A stretch of 64,000 bases of DNA from Streptomyces lydicus (GTDB lineage: Bacteria > Actinomycetota > Actinomycetes > Streptomycetales > Streptomycetaceae): assembly GCF_004125265.1 (NCBI RefSeq), contig NZ_RDTE01000001.1, positions 310,001 through 374,000 of the forward strand, written 5' to 3'. The notes below the pieces were generated by a model. The model was not told the origin of the DNA. It saw only the letters and a program-made list of their open reading frames with translations, and searched no databases. Numbering within the stretch: the stretch's first letter is position 1; every line of letters starts with the position of its first letter. Made by a program: the position numbers and the translations under genes. This document shows, one piece after another, positions 8,815-17,736 of this stretch.

Positions 8815-8942
8815 TAAGACCTGCTGGTCCGCCGGGCCGCAGGCGACGTGAGCTAGGAATGCCCCTCGTCCACGAGGGGGAGGAGCCAAGATGGCCACCG
8901 GACGCCATACCGGCGCCCGGGACAGTGGGGAGGAACGCCTTT

Positions 8943-9599
8943 ATGGAACCGTTCGCACCGAAGTTTCAAGGCCGACCGTGGGTGAGCGGCATGCGGGCCC
9001 TGCACGTGTACGTACTGCCTCGGCCCGGAGCAGACGACGATTTGCTCGCCATGGCCCACGCATGCCAGCCGATCTTTGCTCGCTACCCGATCGACCCGCA
9101 GTGCGGCAGCGGACCGGACGACGCGGGCCTCTTGCACCTGACCGGTGAAATGCTGGCCGATGTACCGGCCGCTGAATACAACGAGGCCGCACGAGAGGAA
9201 CTGGCGAATGCTCTGCGCGCGGAGCTATCCGACGTAGCCGCGTTCACGACGGAAGTTGGGCCACCGATCGGAAATATTGCGGGTGCCGTGTTGGATGTCT
9301 GGCCGGAGGCGGACACGGTTGCGCTTATCGAGCGGATCCGAACAGCGATCAGCAAGACCCGTGGCGACGTAGCGCTGCAGCATTCCGGCGGGCGCCCACA
9401 CATTTCCCTCGGCTACAGCTGGGGCTCAGCTTCGTCCGACCCTCTGAACAGCGAATTGCGTAACAAGGTGGTCCCGCGTCGCGCGACGCTTTTCGTCGAC
9501 CGCGTTCATCTCCTCGACGTGGCGTGGACTCTTGATGACGACCTCGGTGGATGGCGCATGTCGTGGGAACGGGTAGCGGAAATTCCCCTGAGCGACTGA
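8943..9599 (+). CDS. 2'-5' RNA ligase-superfamily (2H phosphoesterase) protein, copy 1
   Basis: A 218-aa protein; start at ATG 8943 (MEPFAPKFQG), which fits the family better than the open extension back to 8859. Both halves of the 2H fold carry the catalytic H-x-T/S pair: HLT at residues 65-67 and HIS at 153-155. The strand RALHVYVLPRP before the first motif and the HISLGYSW context of the second are typical. 2H enzymes cleave or form 2'-5' or cyclic phosphodiester bonds in RNA or small nucleotides; the substrate here is unknown. A second, longer relative lies at 22,458-23,519. Confidence 0.8.
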   Translation: MEPFAPKFQGRPWVSGMRALHVYVLPRPGADDDLLAMAHACQPIFARYPIDPQCGSGPDDAGLLHLTGEMLADVPAAEYNEAAREELANALRAELSDVAAFTTEVGPPIGNIAGAVLDVWPEADTVALIERIRTAISKTRGDVALQHSGGRPHISLGYSWGSASSDPLNSELRNKVVPRRATLFVDRVHLLDVAWTLDDDLGGWRMSWERVAEIPLSD

Positions 9600-9935
9600 G
9601 CAGCTTCCAGCCGGTCAGGCACCTCGGGATCCGGCGTCGAGGGTCTCCGTCGCGCTTCAAGGGCGTCCTCGAACGTTCCACGCGTCGGGAGCGTCGACAT
9701 CGGCGTACGCCTTCCGGTACGCCTCAAGGTGGCCTGAGTAGTGCGCGCGGCCCGCCGCGGCGTTCCGCGCGGCGAGTTGGTGGACATTCCCTCGGGGCCG
9801 GCCTGGTAGAGGCGACCAGACGCAAGCCCACGCCGGTCCCGACGTGTACAGCTTCCACCTCGGTCGCATCCACGACGTCGAGGCAACAGCCCCTTCCACC
9901 ACCCCGTTCATGGCTCGGCGCACTGACGCCGTCGG
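9600..9935. other. Gap with a possible eroded minus-strand gene
   Basis: No intact gene. On the minus strand around 9770-9670 a reading NVHQLAARNAAAGRAHYSG continuing HLEAYRKAYADVDAPDAW looks like real protein, and in another frame upstream VVDATEVEAVHVGTGVGLRL does too. This may be a short decayed gene with a frameshift. No family recognised. Confidence 0.25.
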
Positions 9936-11300
9936 TCAGGAAAGGAAGGAGGTAAGGAAGTCGCTGGCGGCCGGTGCTTCGTGGTGGGGGGCGAGTTTGT
10001 CGCGGAAGCCGTTCAGGGTGGAGGAGCTGCGGGCGGAGGCGACGCCGCCGAGCAAGGTGACAGCCCGGGATGCGCTGGCGCAGGCGTGTTCGATGTCGCC
10101 CTGGGCGAGATGAGCCTCGGCGGTTCGGGTGAGGTAGAGAGCGTGGTCGCGGTGGTAGCCGTCCTGGTCGTAGGCGGCGGCCAGTGCGGCGTCGAAATGG
10201 CACAGGGCGCGAGCGGGGTCACCGAGATCCAGTGCGCACGAGCCCGTCAGATTTTCCAGCTCGCCTGTCGAGAGCCAGTAGGACCAGGCTGGATCGTCGT
10301 CGTGCGGACCTTGGGCGTGGGCGTCGAAGGCGGCGTTCAGGGCGTGTGCGCACTCCTTGTGCTGGCCGGTCTTGGCGTAGGCGCGGGCGATGCGGGCGTG
10401 GAGCATCGCCTTCACGCGCGGAGTTGCGCCGCGCCCGACGGCGTTCTGGGCGACTTCGACGAGGTCGACGGCGTCGGCGGGGTTGCCGGTGGAGTAGGTC
10501 TGGATGGCCATGAACGCCAGGGTGTTGGCGCCGGTGGCGTGGTCGTCGGCGGCTGCCGCGGCGCGCAGGGCGGTGAGGAAGTAGCGCTGGGCGGCGGCGT
10601 GGTGGCCGGAGTCGAAGAACAGCCAGCCGCACAGCCGGGCGCCTTCGGCGACGACGGAGTGGAGCCGGGTGCCGACCGTGCTGGTGTAGCGGGCGTCGTC
10701 GAGCAGGCTGGAGGCGAGCTTGAGTTCCTCGGTGGCGAGGGTGCGCAGGGTGCCGCCGCCGAGGGTGTCGTCGAGGTGCCGCAGGTGATCGAGGCGTTGG
10801 TCGAGGTGGTCGACCATGGCTGGGGTGACGGTCAGCCGGCCAGTGGTCGCGGTGGAGGTTGGGTGTCCGAGGGAGGCGAGGAAGTGGTCGGCGGCACCTG
10901 TGAGGGTGGCGCCGGTGGCGATGAGAAATGCACGTCGGTCCATGGGCCCTCCGCGAGCGGTGTCGGCCAGGGCATGAAGCATGCCCGTCTGCGTCCACGG
11001 TAAGTCGACGACCGAGCGGTTATCGAGAGCCAGGAGCAGCCAGTCTGGCCAGGGCAGGGTGTGCACGGCTTCGGCTGGGATGCAGTGCAGGTCGGCGATG
11101 GCGAGGCGGGCCGGGAGCTCGGGGGTCGCGGCGCCGCTCTCCCAGCGGCTCTGCTTTTCCCTCCGCGTGGCCATGGCTCCGTAGCCGAGGGCGGCGTGGC
11201 GGTCGGCCACCAGCCGCAGGTACTGCTCGGCGGTCAGCGGTTTGGGCCCGAAGGCGTACCGGAGGAACGTCAGAGGGTGGTTGAACAGCTGCGGCGTCAC
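9936..11300 (-). CDS. XRE-type regulator with TPR repeats
   Basis: A 454-aa leftward protein starting at GTG 11300 (VTPQLFNHPLTFLRYAFGPK), preceded by AAGGAGG at good spacing. The N-terminal 90 residues resemble an XRE helix-turn-helix domain (LTAEQYLRLVADRHAALGYG, then REKQSRWESGAATP). The rest is a helical repeat array of TPR type (for example HHAAAQRYFLTALRAAAAAD and GNPADAVDLVEVAQNAVG). Such proteins sense signals through the repeats and often control adjacent biosynthetic operons in Streptomyces. It diverges from the inositol-phosphate synthase operon, and the 212-bp intergenic region holds repeats that could be its operator. A second regulator of similar design stands beside the YcaO/TfuA operon. 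Confidence 0.8.
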   Translation of the reverse strand: MTPQLFNHPLTFLRYAFGPKPLTAEQYLRLVADRHAALGYGAMATRREKQSRWESGAATPELPARLAIADLHCIPAEAVHTLPWPDWLLLALDNRSVVDLPWTQTGMLHALADTARGGPMDRRAFLIATGATLTGAADHFLASLGHPTSTATTGRLTVTPAMVDHLDQRLDHLRHLDDTLGGGTLRTLATEELKLASSLLDDARYTSTVGTRLHSVVAEGARLCGWLFFDSGHHAAAQRYFLTALRAAAAADDHATGANTLAFMAIQTYSTGNPADAVDLVEVAQNAVGRGATPRVKAMLHARIARAYAKTGQHKECAHALNAAFDAHAQGPHDDDPAWSYWLSTGELENLTGSCALDLGDPARALCHFDAALAAAYDQDGYHRDHALYLTRTAEAHLAQGDIEHACASASRAVTLLGGVASARSSSTLNGFRDKLAPHHEAPAASDFLTSFLS

Positions 11301-11395
11301 GGCGGGTGCCTCCTTGCAGGACGGGCAACAGAGCGCGAGCGGTGCAGCGCTCACCGTAGGGGCAGCCACTGACACCCGGAGCCAGCACGGCCGCA

Positions 11396-11488
11396 GCGAG
11401 GCAACACGAGGCAACAACAGAGGCATTCCGCACCCTGTCCGGTTGGCGCTTGTCTTGAGACACCGTCAACCAGGCCCCGATCGGGGCC
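11396..11488. promoter_or_regulatory. Divergent regulatory region with direct repeat and 16-bp palindrome
   Basis: Two sequence features lie between the divergent regulator and operon. A 10-bp-spaced direct repeat GAGGCAACA occurs twice at 11398-11416. A perfect 16-bp palindrome GGCCCCGATCGGGGCC spans 11473-11488, about 25 bases before the first gene of the operon. Helical-turn spacing of the repeat fits binding by a helix-turn-helix protein. Function is inferred from position. Confidence 0.45.
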
Positions 11489-11512
11489 GCGGAGATTGAA
11501 GGGGTGTGGGGC

Positions 11513-12694
11513 ATGCCTGCACACAAGACGGACACGGGCCGCACGGGCGTGTGGCTGGTCGGTGCGCGCGGGTCGGTGGCGACCACCACGGTGGTCGGAG
11601 CGCTGGCGATCCGGGCGGGCCTGGCCGGCACCGGCGGCATGGTGACCGAGCTGGAACCGTTCGCGGAGGCGGGCCTGCCCGGCGTCGACGAGCTGGTCTT
11701 CGGCGGCCACGATGTCGCCGAGGTGCCGTGGGGGAAGAAGGCCGAGGCCCTGGCGGAGGCCGGGGTGCTCCCGGCCCGCCTGGTCCAGGCCCTGGCCGGG
11801 GACCTCGCCGAGGCGGAGCGTGAGCTGCGTCCGGCGCCGGCCAGCGGGCACGCGGGCCGGGACGCCGAGCTGATCGCCGCAGACCTGGCCTCGTTCGCCG
11901 AACGCCACGACCTGGAGCGCGTGGTGGTCGTGCACGTCGCGTCCACCGAGCCGGCCGCCGCATCGCACCCGGCCCACCAGAACGTCGACACGCTGGCCGC
12001 CGCCCTGAAGAAGGGCGAGGCGGTGTTGCCGGCGAGCTCGCTGTACGCGTGGGCGGCCATGAGCGCGGGCTGCGGCTTCGTGGACTTCACCCCGTCGACC
12101 GGGGCGCGACTTCCCGCACTGGCGCAGCTCGCCGAGCGGCAGCGGGTGCCGTCCGCGGGCCGGGACGGCAAGACCGGGGAGACGCTGGTCAAGAGCGTAC
12201 TGGCCCCGATGTTCGCGTGCCGGAACCTGCGGGTGGGCTCGTGGTCGTCGGTGAACCTGCTCGGCGGCGGGGACGGAGCCACCCTGGCCGAGCCCGGAGC
12301 GAACGCGTCCAAGACCGCCAGCAAGGCCGAGGTGCTTCAAGCCACGCTGGGCTACCTGCCCGAGGGCGGCGTGCGCATCGACGAGGTCCCCGACCTGGGA
12401 GATGCGAAGACCGCGTGGGACCTGGTGACGTTCACCGGGTTCCTCGGCGCCCGGATGCGCTTGGACTTCACCTGGTCCGGCATCGACTCCGCACTGGCCG
12501 GCCCCTTGGTGCTGGACCTGGCCCGCCTGACCGCCCGCGCCCACCAGAGGGGCCGGACCGGCGCGCTTGACGACCTGGCGTTCTTCTTCAAGGACCCCCA
12601 CGGGCACGCGGCGCACGACCTGTCCTCCCAGTGGCAGCGGCTGTGCCACTTCGCCACCGACCTCGCCGCCCCCGCCACCGTTCCGGCCGCCTGA
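11513..12694 (+). CDS. Inositol-3-phosphate synthase-like protein
   Basis: A 393-aa protein resembling myo-inositol-phosphate synthase, which converts glucose 6-phosphate to inositol 3-phosphate with enzyme-bound NAD. Visible family features are the N-terminal dinucleotide site (VWLVGARGSVATTTVVG), the conserved YAWAAMSAGCGFVDFTPS segment, the SSVNLLGGGDG segment and the C-terminal DFTWSGIDSALAGPLVLDLA. Start ATG 11513; GTG 11504 is also possible. It heads an eight-gene rightward operon and would supply the cyclitol for it. A biosynthetic-cluster version is more likely than the housekeeping enzyme, given the neighbours. The family is recognised by motif; reaction specificity is inferred. Confidence 0.8.
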   Translation: MPAHKTDTGRTGVWLVGARGSVATTTVVGALAIRAGLAGTGGMVTELEPFAEAGLPGVDELVFGGHDVAEVPWGKKAEALAEAGVLPARLVQALAGDLAEAERELRPAPASGHAGRDAELIAADLASFAERHDLERVVVVHVASTEPAAASHPAHQNVDTLAAALKKGEAVLPASSLYAWAAMSAGCGFVDFTPSTGARLPALAQLAERQRVPSAGRDGKTGETLVKSVLAPMFACRNLRVGSWSSVNLLGGGDGATLAEPGANASKTASKAEVLQATLGYLPEGGVRIDEVPDLGDAKTAWDLVTFTGFLGARMRLDFTWSGIDSALAGPLVLDLARLTARAHQRGRTGALDDLAFFFKDPHGHAAHDLSSQWQRLCHFATDLAAPATVPAA

Positions 12695-12714
12695 GTCAAG
12701 AGGAGACCCACACT

Positions 12715-13959
12715 ATGGACCGCAGCAACCTCACTTACGTGCCCGCCGCCGCCCGCCGGGCGGACGAGCCGTTCGAGATCGTCGAGCGCAAAGGCCACGG
12801 CCACCCCGACACCCTCGCCGACGCGCTCGGCGAACACCTCTCGGCCGTCTACTCCCGCTACACCCAAGAGCACTTCGGTGCCGTGCTGCACCACCAGTTC
12901 GACAAGACCGGCATCCTCGGCGGCCGGGTCCAGGTCGGCTTCGGTGGCGGGCAGATGCTCAGCCCCGTCCGCGTCCTGCTCTGCGGCCGCGCCTCCGGCT
13001 CGTTCGCCGGCGAGCCGATCCCGGTGCGCGAGATGCTCACCGACGCCACCCGCGCCTTCTTCGCCGACCGGTTCCCCATGCTGGACGTCGAGCAGGATCT
13101 GCGGCTGCTCTACGAGGCCAGCCAGGGCGACAGCCCCGGCGGCATCGGCGAGAAGGACGCGGCGAACGTGCGGAGCCGCTGGTTCGCCCCCCAGTCTCTG
13201 ACCGACCTGCCGGAGCTGAAGAAGCTGGCGTGCAACGACACGTCCTCCGGCGCGGCGTTCTCCCCGCCCACCCCGACCGAGCAGCTCGTCCTCGACGTCG
13301 AGGAGGTCCTCGCTGGGCACGAGCAGCCGGCCTGGCTGGGGAGCGACATCAAGGTCATGGCCCACCGGACCGGATCGGTGGTGAACCTGACCTGCGCGGT
13401 GCCGCAGATCGCCGCCCACGTCCCCGACCTCGACACCTACGTCGCCAACCGGGAGACGGCCCGCGCCGCACTCGCCCAGCACGCCGCGGAGCGCTACCCC
13501 GATCTTCAGGTGCAGATCTGGCTGAACACCCGCGACGACGAGCAGCGCCCGGAGCTGTACCTCACCCATACCGGCTCCTCGATCGAGACCGGTGACGAGG
13601 GACTGGTGGGGCGGGGCAACCGCTACGGCGGGCTGATCTCGGCGATGCGCCCGTTCACCATGGAGGGCATCTGCGGCAAGAACCCCGTCTACCACACCGG
13701 CAAGGTCTACTGCGTGGCCGCCGACCTGATCGCCAGCGGCATCCACGGCGAGCTCGGGCACGGCGCCGAAGTGCTGCTGGTGGGGCAGAGCGGCCGAGAG
13801 CTGACCGACCCGTGGGCCGCGGTGGTGCGCGTCGAACCCGCGGCCGGCGGAGGACCTGCCCCGGACGTGGAGGCGGTGGCACCGCTGGTCGACAAGGCCC
13901 TCGCGGCCCTGCCCGGCAGCGTGCCGGACATCCTCGCCGGCTCCTACCGGATGCACTGA
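12715..13959 (+). CDS. Archaeal-type S-adenosylmethionine synthetase
   Basis: A 414-aa protein with the pattern of the archaeal methionine adenosyltransferase family (AdoMet_Synthase), not the usual bacterial MetK. The N-terminus FEIVERKGHGHPDTLADALG, HHQFDKTGILGGRVQVGFGG and the later GSSIETGDEGLVGRGNRYGG and GKNPVYHTGKVY segments match that family. It makes SAM from methionine and ATP. The start ATG 12715 has an AAGAGGAG site. Its place in the operon suggests local SAM supply, yet no methyltransferase is in the same operon, which is odd. It lies 20 bp after the synthase gene and 12 bp before the next. Confidence 0.85.
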   Translation: MDRSNLTYVPAAARRADEPFEIVERKGHGHPDTLADALGEHLSAVYSRYTQEHFGAVLHHQFDKTGILGGRVQVGFGGGQMLSPVRVLLCGRASGSFAGEPIPVREMLTDATRAFFADRFPMLDVEQDLRLLYEASQGDSPGGIGEKDAANVRSRWFAPQSLTDLPELKKLACNDTSSGAAFSPPTPTEQLVLDVEEVLAGHEQPAWLGSDIKVMAHRTGSVVNLTCAVPQIAAHVPDLDTYVANRETARAALAQHAAERYPDLQVQIWLNTRDDEQRPELYLTHTGSSIETGDEGLVGRGNRYGGLISAMRPFTMEGICGKNPVYHTGKVYCVAADLIASGIHGELGHGAEVLLVGQSGRELTDPWAAVVRVEPAAGGGPAPDVEAVAPLVDKALAALPGSVPDILAGSYRMH

Positions 13960-13971
13960 CAGGGGCGGGCA

Positions 13972-14829
13972 ATGACCAGGAATCCGGCCCGCACTGCGGA
14001 GTTCACGCCAGCAGTCGACCAGGCGACTGCCGGGTACCGGCTGCCGATCGACCAACTGGTCCCGGCTGCAGGGCGGGCCGGCTTCCCGGTGCTGGAGGTG
14101 CCTGCCTTCGCGCTGGCTCAGTACCGCTTGCGGCACGGGCACACCCAGCTGGTACGCCTGCTGGCCCGCCATCGCCTCCGGGTGGGGCAGCTCTCATGCG
14201 GCACCGGCACTCCCGCCGACCTCACTGTCCCGCCCGACCGATGGCCAAAGGCCCTTCAGGCGTGGCAGCGCTCGTGCCGCCTGGCCCATGCGGTCGGTTG
14301 CCCGCGGCTGTCGGTTTTCGTCCCCCGCACGGCGACCGCGGGCGGCTCGGTGGTGGCGGCCCGGCTCGGCGAGCTCGCCGCCGTGGCAGGAGGCAATGGC
14401 CTGCGGGTGAACGTCGAACTCCACGCGCCGGCCCTCCTTGAGGAGGCCGGACGGATCTGGCAGGCGGCTGGTTGCGAGGGCACCGGGCTGCTGGTGGATG
14501 TGGCGGCGCTCGCCCTTGCCGGGCTCGACCCGGTCGAGCACATCGCCTGCCTGCCCCGAGGCGCGGTCGGCTGGGTGCACCTCGCCGACCTCGCCGACCC
14601 CGTACCCGAGGAAGGCCGACCGGCACGCGTGCTGCCCGGCCAGGGCCGCCTGCCGCTCGCCGACGCCCTCGACGCACTGGCGACGGGCGGCTACACCGGG
14701 CCGGTGGCCGCCGAGATCCCCCGAGCCGAGCCGTACACCGGGGACACCGCCTCGCACCTGGCCCGGACCGCCACGGCTCTGACCAGCGGACCACTGGCCC
14801 GCTTCTTCACTCCGGAAGGTGAGCGATGA
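13972..14829 (+). CDS. Sugar phosphate isomerase/epimerase-fold protein
   Basis: A 285-aa protein with the layout of xylose-isomerase-like TIM barrels (AP endonuclease family 2), which includes IolE, IolH and IolI of inositol metabolism. Supporting segments: VGCPRLSVFVP after helix 3, VNVELHAPALLEEAGRIWQA with the acidic metal ligand on a strand, GLLVDVAALALAGLDPVEH, GWVHLADLADPVP, and a C-terminal VAAEIPRAEPY. In the pathway it could isomerise an inosose or ketose intermediate; that is inference. The stop overlaps the start of the following kinase gene. Confidence 0.75.
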   Translation: MTRNPARTAEFTPAVDQATAGYRLPIDQLVPAAGRAGFPVLEVPAFALAQYRLRHGHTQLVRLLARHRLRVGQLSCGTGTPADLTVPPDRWPKALQAWQRSCRLAHAVGCPRLSVFVPRTATAGGSVVAARLGELAAVAGGNGLRVNVELHAPALLEEAGRIWQAAGCEGTGLLVDVAALALAGLDPVEHIACLPRGAVGWVHLADLADPVPEEGRPARVLPGQGRLPLADALDALATGGYTGPVAAEIPRAEPYTGDTASHLARTATALTSGPLARFFTPEGER

Positions 14830-15824
14830 CGGCACAGATCAGCGCGGCGGTGACGCTGGCCCGCGACGCCTTCGCCATCCCGGCCGCCGGCGGCGTGCTG
14901 CTGGGCGGCGGGGCGACTGCCAACCAAGTCGTCGCGCTGACCGACGGCGCCGGACGTCGCCGGTGGGTGCTGCGCGGACCGCGGCGCGATGCCCGCCCCG
15001 AGCGGCTGGCCTTCCTGCTCGGCTTCCACCAGGCCGCCCGCACCCGGGGCCTGCCGGTCGCAGCGCCCAGGCACACGGTCGACGGACAGGCGTGGACCTA
15101 CGACGCTCAGGGCCGGCCATGGCTGCTGCTGGACTACCTGCCCGGCCGCCCCCTGGACGTCGTGACCGCCGAGCTGGCCGAGCTGGCCGCCGCCCGGCTC
15201 GCGGACCTCCACCGCCTTCCCGCTCAACTCGGCCTCACCACGGTCGGCCCGGACCCCGCCTGGAACGCATGGCTGACCTTGCCAGAGGAGACCTGGCGGG
15301 CCTGTGCCGACGTGGCCGACGGGCACCACGCACTGCTGAACGCCTACCGGGTCCACCTGGACCAGCTCCACGAGCACGCCCCCGAGCTACAGCAGGCGAA
15401 CAGTCAGGTGTGGGGGCACGGGGACTTCCACGGCCACAACCTGCTGCACCACCGCGGGCAGATCACGGGCGTGATCGACCTCGACGGCGTCGGCCGCCGC
15501 CCGAGGATCACGGACCTGGCGTACGCGGCGCTGATGCTCGCCCGCACCGGCAGCGGCGACTACCGGATCAAGCCCCACCTGCTCCGTGCCGTCCTGACCG
15601 GCTACCAGCAACACGCCACGGCACCGCTCACTCCAGCGGAGGAACGGACACTGTGCCCGGCCATGGTCCTCTCCCAACTCCCCGACCCCGCCCACCTGAC
15701 CGCGCTGCTCCGTGCCGGACATGACCTCGGCCCCGCCCTGGCCCGGCCGCTGGCGGCGCTGCGCGACCTCGCCGCCCAGCGCACACTCCTGGTCAACCTG
15801 ATCACCGAAAGCACGGCGCGGTGA
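14826..15824 (+). CDS. APH-family small-molecule kinase (first)
   Basis: A 332-aa protein of the aminoglycoside phosphotransferase/choline kinase fold. The Brenner-type catalytic loop is HGDFHGHNLL near residue 198, followed by the metal-binding VIDLDGVGRRPRITDLAYA. The N-lobe has GGGATANQVVALTDGAGRRR as nucleotide loop and AERLAFLLGFH-like helix. Such enzymes phosphorylate hydroxyls of sugars, cyclitols or aminoglycosides. ATGA overlaps on both sides tie it to the operon. Role: intermediate activation or self-protection, not decidable from sequence. Confidence 0.8.
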   Translation: MTAQISAAVTLARDAFAIPAAGGVLLGGGATANQVVALTDGAGRRRWVLRGPRRDARPERLAFLLGFHQAARTRGLPVAAPRHTVDGQAWTYDAQGRPWLLLDYLPGRPLDVVTAELAELAAARLADLHRLPAQLGLTTVGPDPAWNAWLTLPEETWRACADVADGHHALLNAYRVHLDQLHEHAPELQQANSQVWGHGDFHGHNLLHHRGQITGVIDLDGVGRRPRITDLAYAALMLARTGSGDYRIKPHLLRAVLTGYQQHATAPLTPAEERTLCPAMVLSQLPDPAHLTALLRAGHDLGPALARPLAALRDLAAQRTLLVNLITESTAR

Positions 15825-16762
15825 GCGCCGCGGTGCTGCGCTGCGGCCGAGCCCGTGTCGCAGTGGAGGCCGATGACGCGCTGCTGGACACGCTCACGGC
15901 CGCATGCCACCCGTGGATCACCTCCAGCCCGGCCGACCACGCCCCGCCGGGCATCTGGGCCGTACACGTCGGACCGAGCATCGCCGGCGAGGCGGTGCCC
16001 TCCCACACTGGGACCGCGGTATACCTCGGGGCCGATCAGCGCACCCTTCACCTGCCTGCCTCTTCGGGTTGTGTGCGGCCACTGGTGCGGCTGCTGCGTG
16101 CCCTGATACGGCGCCAACTCGCTGCCGACGGTGCGATCTTCCTCGACGCAGCCGTCCTCACCGTGAACGGTACCGGCGTCGCCCTGCTCGGCGGTGCGGG
16201 CGCGGGCAAGACCACCACGCTCATCGCCACGCTGCACCGCCACCCTGGTGCGCTGGTCGCCAACGACGACGCCTCCCTGCATGCCGGCGCAGGCAGCCGC
16301 GTGATCGCCCGCGGCTACCCGCGTGCGATCGAGGTCCGCCGTGAGGTCCTGCCCCACCTGACAGACGCCGCCGGTCTGCTGACCGCCGCAGCCGAAACCG
16401 ACAGCCCGAAGCGTGCGCTGTACCTGACGCCGCACCGCCTGGCCGCCGCGCTCGGCACCGCGCTCGCGGAAACGGCCAAGTTGTCGGCCCTGATCCTGCT
16501 CGCCCACGGCACCGCTCGCCCCGAAGCGCACCGCCTCACCGCCGAGGCCGCGGCCTCGGCGGTCGCGGCTCACTGTGCGGTCGCGGACCCCTACGAGTCA
16601 TGGCTCCAGCCGTATCTGCCCACCCCTGCGCCCGGAGCGGAGCAGGGGCTCGCCCTGGCCCAGGCGGTTCCGGTGTGGCGCCTGGCCCAGCCGCTGACCG
16701 CCCTGGCGACCTCCGCCGACCTGATCGCCGACCTGCCCCTACGACCTGGAGGCTCGAGATGA
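15821..16762 (+). CDS. HprK-like kinase-domain protein
   Basis: A 313-aa protein starting GTG 15821. It carries a P-loop LLGGAGAGKTTTLIATLH (residues about 122-139) and a following VANDDASLHAG, the arrangement seen in the C-terminal domain of HPr kinase (Walker A, then paired Asp). The N-terminal 100 residues lack the HPr kinase regulatory domain and hold a separate beta domain. Stand-alone HprK-like proteins occur in RiPP and other biosynthetic clusters, where some phosphorylate peptides (as in some lasso peptide pathways). Here it sits between two APH-type kinases. A related gene at 25,657-26,489 is broken. Confidence 0.75.
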   Translation: MSAAVLRCGRARVAVEADDALLDTLTAACHPWITSSPADHAPPGIWAVHVGPSIAGEAVPSHTGTAVYLGADQRTLHLPASSGCVRPLVRLLRALIRRQLAADGAIFLDAAVLTVNGTGVALLGGAGAGKTTTLIATLHRHPGALVANDDASLHAGAGSRVIARGYPRAIEVRREVLPHLTDAAGLLTAAAETDSPKRALYLTPHRLAAALGTALAETAKLSALILLAHGTARPEAHRLTAEAAASAVAAHCAVADPYESWLQPYLPTPAPGAEQGLALAQAVPVWRLAQPLTALATSADLIADLPLRPGGSR

Positions 16763-17736
16763 CCCTGCCGGCCCTGGCCGCCGACCACCCGCCCATCGAA
16801 CTGGCCCGCGTGGCGTTCACCCAACTCACCGGGGAGCACGTGGAGCGCATCGCCCCGCTCTCACGTGGCTGGGGCCACCTGTCGTGGACCGTACGGACCG
16901 CCTCGGGCCGCTACCTGATCAAGACTGGGATTCGGCGCCCGTACCAGTGCGACCTGTACCGGCAGGTCGCCGCCCAGCAACTCGCCGCCGCCGGCGGAGT
17001 CGCCACGCCGCTTGTGGTCGCTGTGGGCGACGGCGGCGGCCCGCTCCAGCGCCCCTGCTACGTGCAGACCTGGATTGAGGGAACCGACGGAGCCACCGCA
17101 CTGGCCCGTCTCGACGCCGGGGGGACCGCCCGGTTCGGCCGCGCCCTGGGACAGGCCATGGCTGCCCTGCACCGCATCCCGGGGCCCCGGTTCGCCGAGG
17201 ACTGCGCCGGTACCATCACCTACCCCTCCTGGCAGGCCGCGTGCACCGCCCGCCTTCAGCGACTTGTCTCTGCGACCGAGAAGGCCGAAGCCCTCCCGGC
17301 GCCGATCCTCTACGCGGTCGCCGACCGGCTCACTGCGCTGATCGACGGTCTGAACGGCGACATCACGCCCCGGCTCACCCATCGCGACGCCTACCTGCCC
17401 AACACCCTTCTGCTGAACGACGATCCGGGCACCGCAGCGCTCCTGGACTGGGAAGCCGCCGCGTTCTACGACCCGGTGTGGGATTTCGTGAAGCTCGGCA
17501 TGTGGGTCTTCGACACACACCCGCAGCTGCGCGACCCGTTCCTTGCCGGGTACACCACACATACCGCACTGCCGGAAGGTTTCGAGGAGCGACTGACGGT
17601 CTACCAGGGCATCGAATATCTCGCCGCTTTCCCCTACTTCGGGGCGGCCTGGCCCGATGAAGGCATGCTGGACGGCTTCCGCAAGCTGCTCGCCGGCTGG
17701 ATGGACAGGCACCACCTGGCCGGGGCACGCCCGTGA
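16759..17736 (+). CDS. APH-family small-molecule kinase (second)
   Basis: A 325-aa protein; ATG 16759 overlaps the previous stop. The catalytic loop reads LTHRDAYLPNTLLL near residue 208, with Arg after His as in some choline-kinase-like members, and the metal-binding segment is ALLDWEAAAFYDPVWDFVKL. The N-lobe contains YLIKTGIRRPYQCDLYRQVA with the ATP-binding Lys. Sequence differs clearly from the first kinase, so it is not a recent duplicate. Likely phosphorylates a cyclitol or sugar intermediate; the substrate is unknown. Confidence 0.8.
   Translation: MTLPALAADHPPIELARVAFTQLTGEHVERIAPLSRGWGHLSWTVRTASGRYLIKTGIRRPYQCDLYRQVAAQQLAAAGGVATPLVVAVGDGGGPLQRPCYVQTWIEGTDGATALARLDAGGTARFGRALGQAMAALHRIPGPRFAEDCAGTITYPSWQAACTARLQRLVSATEKAEALPAPILYAVADRLTALIDGLNGDITPRLTHRDAYLPNTLLLNDDPGTAALLDWEAAAFYDPVWDFVKLGMWVFDTHPQLRDPFLAGYTTHTALPEGFEERLTVYQGIEYLAAFPYFGAAWPDEGMLDGFRKLLAGWMDRHHLAGARP

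Noticed and set aside
12352..14172. A 606-codon leftward frame opposite the synthase and SAM synthetase genes
   Set aside because: Valine/glycine-rich mirror reading of well-supported genes; no family pattern.
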